Of a DNA stretch of 64,000 bases, positions 55,264 to 63,997 are shown piece after piece (position 1 is the first letter of the stretch; each line of letters starts with the position of its first letter). This DNA comes from a virus. Where the stretch lies: positions 43,717 through 107,716 of the IMG/VR virus record IMGVR_UViG_3300045049_000339; one strand, 5' to 3'. A program made the position numbers and the translations under genes. The notes below the pieces were generated by a model that did not search any database, was not told the origin of the DNA, and saw nothing but the letters and a program-made list of their open reading frames with translations.

Positions 55264-55902
55264 TTAGCGGTTGGCCGGGCGGGGGGCGGCCGTCACGGTG
55301 TGGGCGGCCGTGTGGTGAGGGGCGGCCGTGTGGGTGGTGGTGACACTGGCCGGTGTGGCAGGCAGCATGCCCGTAGCCTCACCCACCATGCCCAACACAC
55401 CCAGGAACACGAACGCACCCAGCACCATGGCCAGGGCTACGCACAGGTAGTGTCCGGCGGGGCGCTGTGTGATGGTGGCCATACGCACCGGGCGCTGTGT
55501 GGTGGGGCGCTGGGGGCGTGCCATGCGGGCACGGTGCACGGTGGGGGTGCCGTAGGCCGGGCCGATGGTGGCCGGGCGCATGTGCCACGGGTTGGCCGGG
55601 GTGGCCTGGGGGGCGTTCGTGGGGGCGGAAAATGTGGGGGCGAAAAAAACGGGGGTAGGGGCGGGGGTACGGGGGGTGCTCTGGGGGGCGAACCCCCGGG
55701 GGGTCCACTGCATACCGGTCATGGCCCGCTCGTGCGCTGCAATGGCCCGGCGCAGATCCGAGGGCGTCCGCATGGTGCGCTTGGGTGCGCGGGCGGGGCG
55801 GGGGGTGCGGGCGCCGTTGGGGCGGGGGGTGGAGGTGATGCGGGCGCCGACGGAGAACGGGCCGACGTGGGTACCGACGTAGGGGGTGAACCGGAGCGCC
55901 AT
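55264..55902 (-). CDS. Pro/Thr-rich membrane-anchored protein
   Basis: About 212 aa from ATG 55902 (AGAGGAA at a good distance; a start at 55908 would touch it). Residues 20-150 are Pro, Thr, Arg and Ala with no fold. One transmembrane segment (LCVALAMVLGAFVFLGVLGM) at about 158-180 precedes a Thr/His/Ala tail. Possibly a cell-surface protein made early. Preceded by a GTTTGAACTC element shared with other early genes. Confidence 0.65.
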   Translation of the reverse strand: MALRFTPYVGTHVGPFSVGARITSTPRPNGARTPRPARAPKRTMRTPSDLRRAIAAHERAMTGMQWTPRGFAPQSTPRTPAPTPVFFAPTFSAPTNAPQATPANPWHMRPATIGPAYGTPTVHRARMARPQRPTTQRPVRMATITQRPAGHYLCVALAMVLGAFVFLGVLGMVGEATGMLPATPASVTTTHTAAPHHTAAHTVTAAPRPANR

Positions 55903-56025
55903 GATCATTTCCTCTCGTTGATTTCCTGTTGTGATGTCAGTATGCCCTAGGGCGGGGGGAGTTCAAACCAGGTAAGGGGAAGTTCTTACCTTTGGCCGGA
56001 CGCCCCCCGCCCACCGGGCGCTCCG

Positions 56026-57405
56026 TCAGAGCAGGACGCCCGGCGCCACCAGAGCGTCACCCGACTTGATCCACTCCCAACGCTTGCCACTCGCCGGACG
56101 CACCCCGTTGGACTTGGCCCAGAACTCCACGGACCGCCGGGCGTGCGGCCCGTTCACCACCCGCACCGTAAGGCCCAGAGAGGCCACGGACGCCACCAGG
56201 AACCGGCCCTCACGCTCCACGCTCACGACCGGCGGAAGCTCTGCCGTGACGCCGCCCAAACCGGGGATGGTCACGCGGCCGTCCGCGCGCCGGTTCTGGG
56301 GCGCGATCATGTGAGCGTCGTACGCGGCCGTCTGAGCGGCCGTCAGGATCACCGGGGCGTCCGGTGCCAGCAGCGGCGCGGCGGCCTCCACACCGCCGTT
56401 CTGCACCGCCTCCACGTACGCGGAGAACATGGCCTCTTCGTCCGGCACGCGGGCATCCAACTCCGCGCGCACGGACTCCAGTTCGCGGCACTCCGCACAC
56501 GTGGCGTCCGTCGGGTCGACGCTCACGCGGAGAATGCCGCACGGCGCCTTGACGGCGTATCCGCACTCCGTGACGGCCGACCAGGTGAAACCGATCACGT
56601 GGGTAGCGGCGGCGCGCTGCGCCCGGCGGGTGATCGAATCGGCGCCGCCCTGTTCGTCCGTGATCATGTCATAGGTGGAATCGAGGACGGCGAACCAGCG
56701 CGCGGAGAGGGGGCGGAACGTCTCCTCTCGGGCCGTGTCGTTGGCGTTGATCACGGCGGAGGAGTAGGCGGCCGGATCGACATCCTGACGCATGGTCAGC
56801 TTGCCCGTGTCCCCCGTGACGAAGTAACGGTCCGTGTGCGCCATGCTGGCCGCACAGGCACGGAGCGACGCCGTCAGCATCTCATCCAGGCGCCCCCGGT
56901 TCGTCTCCAGAACGGCCCTCTCGGCGTCCGTCAGAGCGAGCATGTTGTAAGGCGCGTCGGCCGTCTCCTCCGCCGTCTCCTCCGGCGCGGCCGTAGCGGC
57001 AAGCGTGTGCACGTCCGGGCCACCCGCGTCCGGGGTGAAAACGATCACGTCCGCGTCCGGGCCCTCATAGGTGCCGACCACAACGCCCGTACCGCGCGGA
57101 GTGGTGACACGGGTACCGGCAGCGTGCATGACGTCGTCCTGCGTCTCCGCTGCGCGGGTGGCGTATTCCAGACGTGCGCGATCCTCTGCGCGCTTAACGG
57201 CCGCACGGTCGCACGGGGTGCAGACGCGGGCGTCGGCCGGAACGTCGCCGTTCGCCACGTAGCGGAACGTGGAGGAGAAACGGCCGCACAGCGTCTCGTC
57301 GTTGCGGGCGGACAGGTGGACGGTCTTAGACTTGCCGAACGCCGCATAGGAGAACGGGCCGTAGGGGTTCTCCGTAGTTCCGGCCGTCAAGATGATCTCC
57401 GACAT
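56026..57405 (-). CDS. Large early protein with zinc-like pairs
   Basis: 459 aa from ATG 57405; the frame extends upstream without a ribosome site. Residues about 70-100 have CTPCDRAAVKRA. The centre is helical and acidic. A CAECRELESVRAEL motif lies at about 300. The C-terminal half is beta-rich (TVRVVNGPHARRSVEFWAK). It shares a leader of over 20 identical bases with the gene at 57650. Function unknown; probably an early host-takeover protein. Confidence 0.7.
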   Translation of the reverse strand: MSEIILTAGTTENPYGPFSYAAFGKSKTVHLSARNDETLCGRFSSTFRYVANGDVPADARVCTPCDRAAVKRAEDRARLEYATRAAETQDDVMHAAGTRVTTPRGTGVVVGTYEGPDADVIVFTPDAGGPDVHTLAATAAPEETAEETADAPYNMLALTDAERAVLETNRGRLDEMLTASLRACAASMAHTDRYFVTGDTGKLTMRQDVDPAAYSSAVINANDTAREETFRPLSARWFAVLDSTYDMITDEQGGADSITRRAQRAAATHVIGFTWSAVTECGYAVKAPCGILRVSVDPTDATCAECRELESVRAELDARVPDEEAMFSAYVEAVQNGGVEAAAPLLAPDAPVILTAAQTAAYDAHMIAPQNRRADGRVTIPGLGGVTAELPPVVSVEREGRFLVASVASLGLTVRVVNGPHARRSVEFWAKSNGVRPASGKRWEWIKSGDALVAPGVLL

Positions 57406-57452
57406 GATCCCTGCTTTCCTCGTTCCTGAACTTACACACGGATAGTACCACG

Positions 57453-57482
57453 GCCGGGGGGTGGCCAAACGCACCACCCCCC
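57453..57482. other. Hairpin in early intergenic region
   Basis: GGGGGGTGG (57456-57464) pairs with CCACCCCCC (57474-57482). It overlaps the predicted -35 area of the gene at 56026-57405. The gap 57406-57649 has no gene I can support. Confidence 0.5.
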
Positions 57483-57595
57483 GCGAGTTTCTGACTAGCT
57501 GTCGGTCCGGCGCCAGACTCGGCACGCCCGACAGAACCAGCCCCACACATCACACGCGGGCGTACACGTGTGCTTACCGCGCTTTTGGCCATGGG

Positions 57596-57626
57596 GCGGA
57601 CGGGTCGCCGTGCGGTACCCGTCCGC
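57596..57626 (-). terminator. Hairpin downstream of the gene at 57650
   Basis: GCGGACGGGT pairs with ACCCGTCCGC over 10 bp around an 11-nt loop. No strong U tract on the minus strand. Confidence 0.55.
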
Positions 57627-57649
57627 GCTCCCACACCCCGCACAGCGGC

Positions 57650-58237
57650 TCATGCGGGCCACTCGTCGCGCTGGGTGGCGCCCAGGGCCGTCGGACGGTC
57701 GGCCGACGGGTCAAGCGGGGTGAACTCGACACCCGCCAACCAACCGGCCGCCTTGACCCACTCCGCCCCGTTCACCCATGCGGCCGTTGCGTAGGCCCAA
57801 GCGAACCCGTAACCGGTCATGGCGTCGTAATGCTGCGGGCCACGGGTGACGGTCCAGCGCCCCCAACCGTCACGCGGCAACGTGGGGGTGTGCTCGGCCG
57901 TCTCGACCGGGGCGGCCGTCTCCTGCTCCATCTCGGCGACCATGGCAAGCGCTTCGGCGTGGTCAGCCTCACGCTGCTCTGCCTGCCACGTAGTCACGAC
58001 GCGCCGGATTGCTTCCCAGTGCGTCTCGCCGTCCCGAACCGTGTCCGTGATCAGCGTGGAACACCCGATGTGCACCCAGAGTTCCCCCGTCGCGACCATG
58101 TGGGACGCGGAGATGTGGTGCATGTAGCCGTCCGCCTTCGGCACCCACCACTCACCGCGCTTAGTGGTCGGGTCGGTCGGCGTGAGCTGAACCGGACGGG
58201 TGACATCGGCCCCGGGGGTGTTGGTGTGCATCTTCAT
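57650..58237 (-). CDS. Early hypothetical protein
   Basis: 195 aa from ATG 58237 after AGCAGGGATC. Mixed alpha/beta with TVRDGETHWEAIRRVVTTWQ and a C-terminal Trp-rich region (GYGFAWAYATAAWVNGAEWV). The leader matches that of the gene at 56026-57405. Unknown function. Confidence 0.7.
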   Translation of the reverse strand: MKMHTNTPGADVTRPVQLTPTDPTTKRGEWWVPKADGYMHHISASHMVATGELWVHIGCSTLITDTVRDGETHWEAIRRVVTTWQAEQREADHAEALAMVAEMEQETAAPVETAEHTPTLPRDGWGRWTVTRGPQHYDAMTGYGFAWAYATAAWVNGAEWVKAAGWLAGVEFTPLDPSADRPTALGATQRDEWPA

Positions 58238-58384
58238 GATCCCTGCTTTCCTCGTTCCGAACCAACGGCAGGAACCTACCACAGTGTTTGAGAGTTCAAA
58301 CGCCAAATCTCTAAAACTAACCACCGTTAGTTTTTGAGCCTCGCGCGATCTTCGGAGACTGTTCGCAGACAGACGAACACTCCC

Positions 58385-58447
58385 AAGTGACGGACGGCCG
58401 CGCCAACGTGACGGATGATCACGCGGACGTGACGGATGATCACACGA
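58385..58447. repeat. Three 21-bp direct repeats (iteron-like)
   Basis: Units start at 58385, 58406 and 58427, each with GTGACGGA near its start; the last two share ACGTGACGGATGATCAC. They lie in the 58238-58893 divergent intergenic region. The same motif at 21-bp spacing recurs inside the gene at 61138 (62315, 62336, 62357). Candidate binding sites or origin iterons, or a fragment of coding repeat. Confidence 0.65.
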
Positions 58448-58641
58448 CCCTACCGGCCGGTAAGGAAGGAAGTTGATCAGTAACGGACCTTAACCAGAAT
58501 CGTCACTCTCTGCGCATGTTACTTCACAGTATGTGGTGATCTTGAATAAAGGGCCCTCTGACGGCCGTTCACAACCCCCCAGGCCCAGCCACCCCAGGAC
58601 AACTCTGTTCGGCCCGTACAGACGATTTTCACTCTCCGTAG

Positions 58642-58674
58642 GGTCTAGACCTCTCCACCTCACAGGTCTAAACC
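58642..58674. promoter_or_regulatory. Palindrome GGTCTAGACC with nearby half copy
   Basis: A ten-bp palindrome at 58642-58651 and a partial copy AGGTCTA 13 bases on. The same AGGTCTAG motif forms the inverted repeat at 62521-62552. Possibly operators flanking the early block. The remaining 58448-58893 has no supportable gene. Confidence 0.4.
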
Positions 58675-58893
58675 ACTTGAAACAGCAGGTCAGCGCCCCA
58701 AGGTTTCTGACGCCTCATCAGCACATCACGCACCGTCACATCATCACATGCGCACGCACGTAGGGGATTCCGTTATCAATCCGTTACCCGTGTCAGACTT
58801 GACGCGCACCCCCCGCCTTTAGGAGTCTGATCACGCACCAACCGCCGGACCAACGGCCCGGCGGATCAAGGAACCAGGAAAGAGGACTAGACC

Positions 58894-59262
58894 ATGGCAG
58901 AGCGCTACACCCGTAAGGACGTCGAAGAGGTATTCGCCACGTTCGTTGACGTGGCCACCCGTGCCGGTTTCGACACGGAGGGGTGGCACGTCGTGATCGG
59001 TTCCAAGATCAACGGCAACTCCTTCCGGCACTACACGCACAAGTGGCGGGGGGTCATAGGCACGGGTTCCTGTGACACGGAGTTCCGCTCGTTCCTGGGA
59101 TGGACGTGCCGAGAGGCGTATGACGTCCTGTCCACCCGCATCGACACGTTGCGCGCCACACTGGACATGCAGCGGGAGCAACCCACCTACAGCCTCGCCG
59201 ACGTGTGCAACGGCACCGGTTGGGCGGACGGGGTCAAGTTCCGCACGGTCGGGGGCGAGTGA
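58894..59262 (+). CDS. Early hypothetical protein
   Basis: 122 aa. Its leader AGAGGACTAGACC is identical to that of the gene at 59783. Starts RYTRKDVEEVFATFVDVATR and contains HVVIGSKINGNSFRHYTH and GWTCREAYDVLS. Unknown; first of a short early operon with overlapping starts. Confidence 0.72.
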   Translation: MAERYTRKDVEEVFATFVDVATRAGFDTEGWHVVIGSKINGNSFRHYTHKWRGVIGTGSCDTEFRSFLGWTCREAYDVLSTRIDTLRATLDMQREQPTYSLADVCNGTGWADGVKFRTVGGE

Positions 59263-59516
59263 TGGCGCGCACCACTCAGAACCTGGGCAAGGAGCACTAC
59301 GCGGCCGTTGCTGCCGCTCTCCAGGCCGAACTGGACCACGCGGAGCGCGTCTACCGGGACCACGACGGGGAGGCGTACCGGGCGCACCGCTACGCCGTCC
59401 AGTGCATGGCGCAGCGTCTCGCCGACATCTACACGGCCGCGTCGTCTCCGTCGCGTCTCCCGTTTGATCGGGCGCGGTTCATGGCCGCATGTGGCCTGCC
59501 GTTCGGCGGTGCGTGA
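59262..59516 (+). CDS. Early hypothetical protein
   Basis: 84 aa from ATG 59262, overlapping the previous TGA. Helical and basic (EHYAAVAAALQAELDHAERV). Function unknown. Confidence 0.62.
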   Translation: MARTTQNLGKEHYAAVAAALQAELDHAERVYRDHDGEAYRAHRYAVQCMAQRLADIYTAASSPSRLPFDRARFMAACGLPFGGA

Positions 59517-59692
59517 TGCCCGAGACGGAACACTGTCGCCACTGTGTCGAGTGGTGCCACACGGACCACACGATTCCGGCCGAACAGTGCGGGATCTGTT
59601 GGGCGTGCTGCCCGCACTGCGCCCATGGGTGCGACGCGGACCACTCGTCTCCCGATGACTACTGCGGCCACTGTGATGACGGTTGCTGCTGA
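59516..59692 (+). CDS. Cysteine-rich mini-protein
   Basis: 58 aa with 14 Cys and several His (CRHCVEWCHTDH, CGICWACCPHCAHGC, CGHCDDGCC). It overlaps the previous stop. Likely binds several metal ions. No family known to me. Confidence 0.68.
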   Translation: MPETEHCRHCVEWCHTDHTIPAEQCGICWACCPHCAHGCDADHSSPDDYCGHCDDGCC

Positions 59693-59782
59693 CCAGTAGT
59701 CAGCTTCCGGCCCGGAGTGTGACCGGGCCGGTTGCTGATCACTTGTCAGGTGATCTTTCGCCACTCATGAGAGGACTAGACC

Positions 59783-60172
59783 ATGTCCGACCGTAACGGT
59801 TGGCTCATTTGGGTGTGCGTGTGCTGCACGCACTCCCACGCCAACGGGGAGTGCTGCCCGGACGACACGCACGGGGGTGACTCCGTGGCGCCGTGGTCGG
59901 CCGTCGACTTCACCACCCACGACGTGACCATGGGTATCGGCGCGGAGGACCACGATTCGGACTGCATCGTGTACGTCCTGCACGACCTCTCCGAGCGCTT
60001 CCCGGACATGGAGTGGCCGAATGTCCCGGGGGATTACGAGTGCGAGTGCTCCCGGAACACATTCAGCCGCTCCCAGTGCGACGGGTGCGGATCGTGGCTG
60101 CACGGGGAGCGGGAGGGATTCTACCTCTGGGAGCGCGAGACGGCCGACACGACCACAAAGACGGAGAGCTGA
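59783..60172 (+). CDS. Cys/His-rich hypothetical protein
   Basis: 129 aa. An N-terminal CVCCTHSHANGECC cluster and a C-terminal CECSRNTFSRSQCDGCGSW cluster enclose an acidic middle. Probably zinc-binding. Leader identical to that of the gene at 58894. Confidence 0.7.
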   Translation: MSDRNGWLIWVCVCCTHSHANGECCPDDTHGGDSVAPWSAVDFTTHDVTMGIGAEDHDSDCIVYVLHDLSERFPDMEWPNVPGDYECECSRNTFSRSQCDGCGSWLHGEREGFYLWERETADTTTKTES

Positions 60173-60174
60173 CC

Positions 60175-60375
60175 ATGCCCAAGATCATCGCGGCCACACT
60201 CGCCGCACTCATCCTGTCCGCCGGTACCGCCGTCGGTATGCACGCGTACGACGTGCGCGACGCGGACCACAGTGCGGTTACGAATTACAACGATGGTTTC
60301 ATTACGGGTGCGTGCGCCGCGTCCCCGACCGTCGCACAGGCCACGTACGGATTTACCTGCGACGAGTGGAACTGA
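60175..60375 (+). CDS. Small exported protein
   Basis: 66 aa with a signal-peptide-like N-terminus (MPKIIAATLAALILSAGTAV) and two Cys in the mature part (GACAASP, FTCDEW), able to form one disulfide. Might act in the cell envelope, for example in superinfection control; this is conjecture. Confidence 0.7.
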   Translation: MPKIIAATLAALILSAGTAVGMHAYDVRDADHSAVTNYNDGFITGACAASPTVAQATYGFTCDEWN

Positions 60376-60387
60376 GAGGAACACAGT

Positions 60388-61056
60388 ATGCGTACCAACG
60401 ATCTTGACGCCCGCATGGAAATGGATCACGTCGTGTTGATCAGCCCCGGCGGACACATCTCCGACGGTCCGGCCGACGTGTACGCCCCGGAACTGTTCAG
60501 CAGCGACGCGGACGACGATGAGTACCGCTCACAGGCCGAAGCTGCGGGGTGGACGCTCGAAAGCGGCTGGACAGGTCAGCACGGGTACTCCGGCGTGATC
60601 ATGCACGCGTCTGAGTTCATCGGCGGCCGTCTCGCGGAACACGTGCTCTGCACCCCGGGGCTGTGGGTGGTGACGGCGGCCACGTGCGACCCAGAGTGCG
60701 AGTGCGACGGGACCGACGAGTGTCCGGAGCACGAGGACGACGCGGAAGCGCACCACGACGCAGAGGACCACGAAGCAGAGGAGACGGAAGACGCGGGCTG
60801 GGTGCTCGCCTACCGGACGCACGTGCTCCCGTCGGGCGTCCGGGACTGCCCGTGCTGCTCAGACACGCACACGGCCTCCCAGTGGCTCTGTGAGCCGTGC
60901 CAGGGTGCGGGGTGCACCCAGACACACGACGCGTCCGGAGACGTCGGCTACTGGGAGTGTGAGCGCCCCAACGCGAACGACTACGACCCGTACGCCAACG
61001 GGTGTCAGCTCTGCCGACGGGTCGGCCACGATCCGGCGGAACCCTGCCTTCCCTGA
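60388..61056 (+). CDS. Cys-rich acidic hypothetical protein
   Basis: 222 aa. The first 100 residues are folded (HGYSGVIMHASEFIGGRL). The rest has ECECDGTDECPEHEDD, an acidic His-rich run and CPCCSDTHTASQWLCEPC, then a final CQLCRR. Resembles its early neighbours in cysteine content. Function unknown. Confidence 0.68.
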   Translation: MRTNDLDARMEMDHVVLISPGGHISDGPADVYAPELFSSDADDDEYRSQAEAAGWTLESGWTGQHGYSGVIMHASEFIGGRLAEHVLCTPGLWVVTAATCDPECECDGTDECPEHEDDAEAHHDAEDHEAEETEDAGWVLAYRTHVLPSGVRDCPCCSDTHTASQWLCEPCQGAGCTQTHDASGDVGYWECERPNANDYDPYANGCQLCRRVGHDPAEPCLP

Positions 61057-61137
61057 CGAATCGTCAGAGTCATGCACGCCCGTCGGGGGCGGACGTGCGT
61101 GGCTCTGTCCATTCGCCTACTAACTAAGGAATAGGAA

Positions 61138-62508
61138 ATGGATGCCGAAGAGATCAACCAGGGCGCTCACGTTCTGGACATGACGGAACGATGGATGTCT
61201 AAGTTTGTGCACTTCCCGTCCGCCACTCAGAGCACCATTGCGACCCTTTGGATTGCGGGCGTGCACATGACCGGCGCCGCAACTCCGGATTCGCCCCCGC
61301 AATTGGTGCACCGGGCGTACGCGCGTCTCGGGTTCGTCTCCGACGAACCGGGTAGCGGAAAGACAACCGCCATGGAAAGGGCACTCGCCCTGTGCCCCCG
61401 TGGCGAGTTGATCATTCAGCCGTCGCTGGCCGGAATCATGGACGCTATCGAGGAAAGGCAGACGGTTGGCCTTGACGAAGCAGACAAGTATTTCGGGAAA
61501 AAGGGCGGCGCACAGCCCCAAGTGATCGGGTTTATCAATGCCGGTTACCGTCAGGGGGGCGGTACCGTCCGATTCAAGGGGCGGAAAGTCGACTCATTCG
61601 CCCCCATGCTTTACTCTGGCCTTTTGGAGGCTCTGGGGGTGAATCCGGCACTGTACCCGTTGCGCACTCGTTCTATGCTCCTGGAAATGCATCCGGCGCC
61701 CTACGGCGTCGACGTCACGGAGTATGACGACGAACGCCACGACTACCCCCAGGATGAATTGCGGGACGCTCTCGCGTCCTGGGGCAAGCTGGTGGCGCCG
61801 CGTGTGCCACGGGTGCCCGTGCCGGACGTGGAGGGGGTGCGGAACCGGCGCGCGCAACTGTGGCGCCCCCTGTTCCGCGTCGCCATTCTGGCCGGGGGTG
61901 ACTGGCCGGAAAAGGCATTCGCCGCGTGCCGTGATCTGGAATCCGGCATTTCCGCACAGGCGCCCGCCCTCACGCCGTCTCAGAGGATCATGGCGGATAT
62001 CCGCAACGTGGCGGGGGGCGTGCGTATCTCCACCACGGAACTAATTCGCCGTCTCCACGCAATCGAGGGGGCGCCGTATCGGTACGTGTTCCCGGACCCT
62101 ACGGGTACGGGTGAAGCGCGGGAGTTGGCGGAAATGCTCGCCCCTCACGGATTGGCGCCGGATGTCTTCCGGTTCGTCATTCCGGAGTTGGGCACCATGC
62201 AAAAGCGCGGCTATGACCTGTCGCTGCATTCCGGCTGCACCATCTGTCCGCCGGAGATGCAGGAAAGCCGTTCGCAGACGGACGGAAACGCTCTGTGGAC
62301 GGATGACATCTATGACGTGACGGACGACGCGGACGACGTGACGGACGTGTGGGACGTCGTGACGGACGCGGTTGGCCGTGTGGTGAACCTGCGACCGGTT
62401 GACCCCCACGTGATCGTTCCTCCGGCGCCGGTCGCTCCGGCCGTCCGGCACCCCCAAGGTGCAGCCGTTCCACTGTTCTCTGACGGACAGTCAGACATGT
62501 TGTTCTGA
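61138..62508 (+). CDS. P-loop ATPase, DUF3631-like
   Basis: 456 aa behind AGGAATAGGAA. Walker A DEPGSGKTT at about residue 70, Walker B VGLDEAD at about 112, followed by an arginine-finger region (SFAPMLYSGLLEALG, LRTRSMLLEMHP). A C-terminal helical domain (QRIMADIRNVAGGVRISTTE) looks like the DUF3631/primase-helicase-associated fold. Residues about 390-415 are three DVTDxxD heptapeptides encoded by 21-bp repeats. Possibly a replication initiator or plasmid-style helicase. Confidence 0.72.
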   Translation: MDAEEINQGAHVLDMTERWMSKFVHFPSATQSTIATLWIAGVHMTGAATPDSPPQLVHRAYARLGFVSDEPGSGKTTAMERALALCPRGELIIQPSLAGIMDAIEERQTVGLDEADKYFGKKGGAQPQVIGFINAGYRQGGGTVRFKGRKVDSFAPMLYSGLLEALGVNPALYPLRTRSMLLEMHPAPYGVDVTEYDDERHDYPQDELRDALASWGKLVAPRVPRVPVPDVEGVRNRRAQLWRPLFRVAILAGGDWPEKAFAACRDLESGISAQAPALTPSQRIMADIRNVAGGVRISTTELIRRLHAIEGAPYRYVFPDPTGTGEARELAEMLAPHGLAPDVFRFVIPELGTMQKRGYDLSLHSGCTICPPEMQESRSQTDGNALWTDDIYDVTDDADDVTDVWDVVTDAVGRVVNLRPVDPHVIVPPAPVAPAVRHPQGAAVPLFSDGQSDMLF

Positions 62509-62520
62509 CGGTTCGTCACC

Positions 62521-62552
62521 AAGAGGTCTAGGCCATTAGGTCTAGACCTCTT
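62521..62552 (+). terminator. Inverted repeat after the ATPase gene
   Basis: AAGAGGTCTAG (62521-62531) pairs perfectly with CTAGACCTCTT (62542-62552), followed by TGGCG. May terminate the early operon; it repeats the motif at 58642. Confidence 0.6.
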
Positions 62553-62690
62553 TGGCGTTCCCTGGCACCGGTCCGGCCGCCGGTCGGCACGGGACCTACC
62601 CGGATGGATAGGCCGCATACGAAGGACCGACACAATGGCGCCCAGGACGGCCGCACCCCCCACCTCTAGGCAGTCAGTCCACCCCTACCC

Positions 62691-63707
62691 TCACAGGCGC
62701 CCAGAGGGCCGTTTCTGGCCGCCCTGGGCGGCACTCTGCCGTTTGGCTTCCCGCCGTTCCCGGTTGCGCCGTGCCTCGCACTCTCCGCAGGCAGACGCCC
62801 GGCCGTCCGGCCGCGACCGGTTGCGGCCGTAGCAGGAAAGCGCTAGTGACCGATTGCACTGGGTGCATGTCTTGACGTCGGCCAGTTCCTCGGCTACGGC
62901 GTCCGGCGCCCCCGTCAGTCGGTCGGCCGGTGCATCCAGAGCAGGCGCGTCCGGTTCGCTCTTACCTGACTCATACGTCGCCATGTCGACTTTCGGCGCT
63001 GGGTCGGCCGACGGAACCGGTTGTGCGTCACTCGTCGGCACACGAATCATCTCCGGACTGTCCGCCGTGTCCGGACAGTCAGTGGCAAGGCCACCCTTGT
63101 CCGTGACAGCCGTGACAGGTGCCACCGTGTCACCGGACAGTGGGACAGTGTCCCTCGTGTCCGTGGCATCCGTGACAGTGTCCCTCGTGTCCGTGGCAGG
63201 AGTGACAGCACCACCGGCCGGGGTGGCAAGGGTGTCCTTGCCACTGGGGTGAGTGGCAGTTGGTACACGATTCGTACCACTCTTTGTACCAAGATCATTT
63301 CGTACACGATCTGTACCAGGGCTTGTACCAAGATCATCTGGCTCGACCATGATCACGACGGACTCCGCGCCATGAACAAGGTCACTCAAAAATTTTTTTT
63401 CGTGCGTACAAAAATTTTCTGTCAAAAATTTTTTTACATAGTCCGGGGAGACCCCGTCCACGTTGACCTCGACAGAAATTTTTTTCCCGGAGCGCTCTGC
63501 CTGCGCGGCATCCACCAGCGCCTCGCCCACGAGCCGGTCCGCGTGCTTGTAGACCTTGTCGGTGAACAGCGTGGCCGCGTACTCGTCCACCACGCGCATC
63601 ACGTTCCTGACACTCGTGGTTCCTGGGTATCGCACCAGCCGCAGCAGCGCCGTCTCGACGAGCTTCCGGGTGACCGTCACCGACGGCCGTTTGATCAGCT
63701 CCGGCAT
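62691..63707 (-). CDS. Hypothetical protein with C-terminal zinc ribbon
   Basis: 338 aa from ATG 63707; the frame continues upstream without a clear ribosome site. Residues 1-90 are helical (TSVRNVMRVVDEYAATLFTD). A middle low-complexity part repeats DTRDTV and GTxxVRNDLGT. The end is CTQCNRSLALSCYGRNRS with CGECEARRN, a zinc ribbon like those of small phage or host DNA-binding proteins. It contains A/T tracts and 39-bp repeats in its DNA. Confidence 0.68.
   Translation of the reverse strand: MPELIKRPSVTVTRKLVETALLRLVRYPGTTSVRNVMRVVDEYAATLFTDKVYKHADRLVGEALVDAAQAERSGKKISVEVNVDGVSPDYVKKFLTENFCTHEKKFLSDLVHGAESVVIMVEPDDLGTSPGTDRVRNDLGTKSGTNRVPTATHPSGKDTLATPAGGAVTPATDTRDTVTDATDTRDTVPLSGDTVAPVTAVTDKGGLATDCPDTADSPEMIRVPTSDAQPVPSADPAPKVDMATYESGKSEPDAPALDAPADRLTGAPDAVAEELADVKTCTQCNRSLALSCYGRNRSRPDGRASACGECEARRNRERREAKRQSAAQGGQKRPSGRL
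63263..63340. repeat. Two 39-bp direct repeats
   Basis: Copies begin at 63263 and 63302; both contain GTACACGAT and GTACCAAGATCAT. They lie inside the gene at 62691-63707 and encode repeated DLGTxxGTxRV segments. Confidence 0.7.
63388..63485. other. Four A/T tracts in a GC-rich gene
   Basis: A5T8 at 63388-63400, A5T4 at 63410-63418, A5T7 at 63424-63435 and A3T7 at 63476-63485, within the coding frame (KKFL and KKI codons). No other stretch of the window has such runs. Confidence 0.7.
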
Positions 63708-63997
63708 GGGTGACACGGTACACGACCAACCATGATCATCTCCCCCGTGCCCCCACGAGGCTGGGGGAGGGCTCCGAGGCAACGGCCACCACTGCCCCAC
63801 AGCATCTGTGCGCCGTCACCGGTCTCCACGCCCGAGGGTTCCGCCGTGGACTTCGGCCAGCGGTCCGTCCACAGCTTCGTCCACAGCCTGTGGGGACTCT
63901 CCCTGGCCTGGGAAAATCTTGTTGACCATCCTTCGCATAAAACAGGTCACCACCCCTGGCATATACGTACCCCCCCCCCCGCCAAAGGAGGGTGACC
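63708..63997. other. Intergenic stretch before the next gene
   Basis: 290 bases between divergent genes. There is an 11-base C run at 63970-63980 and no frame I can support. TTGACC lies near 63922 and TATACG near 63963, at unsuitable spacing for one promoter. Confidence 0.5.
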
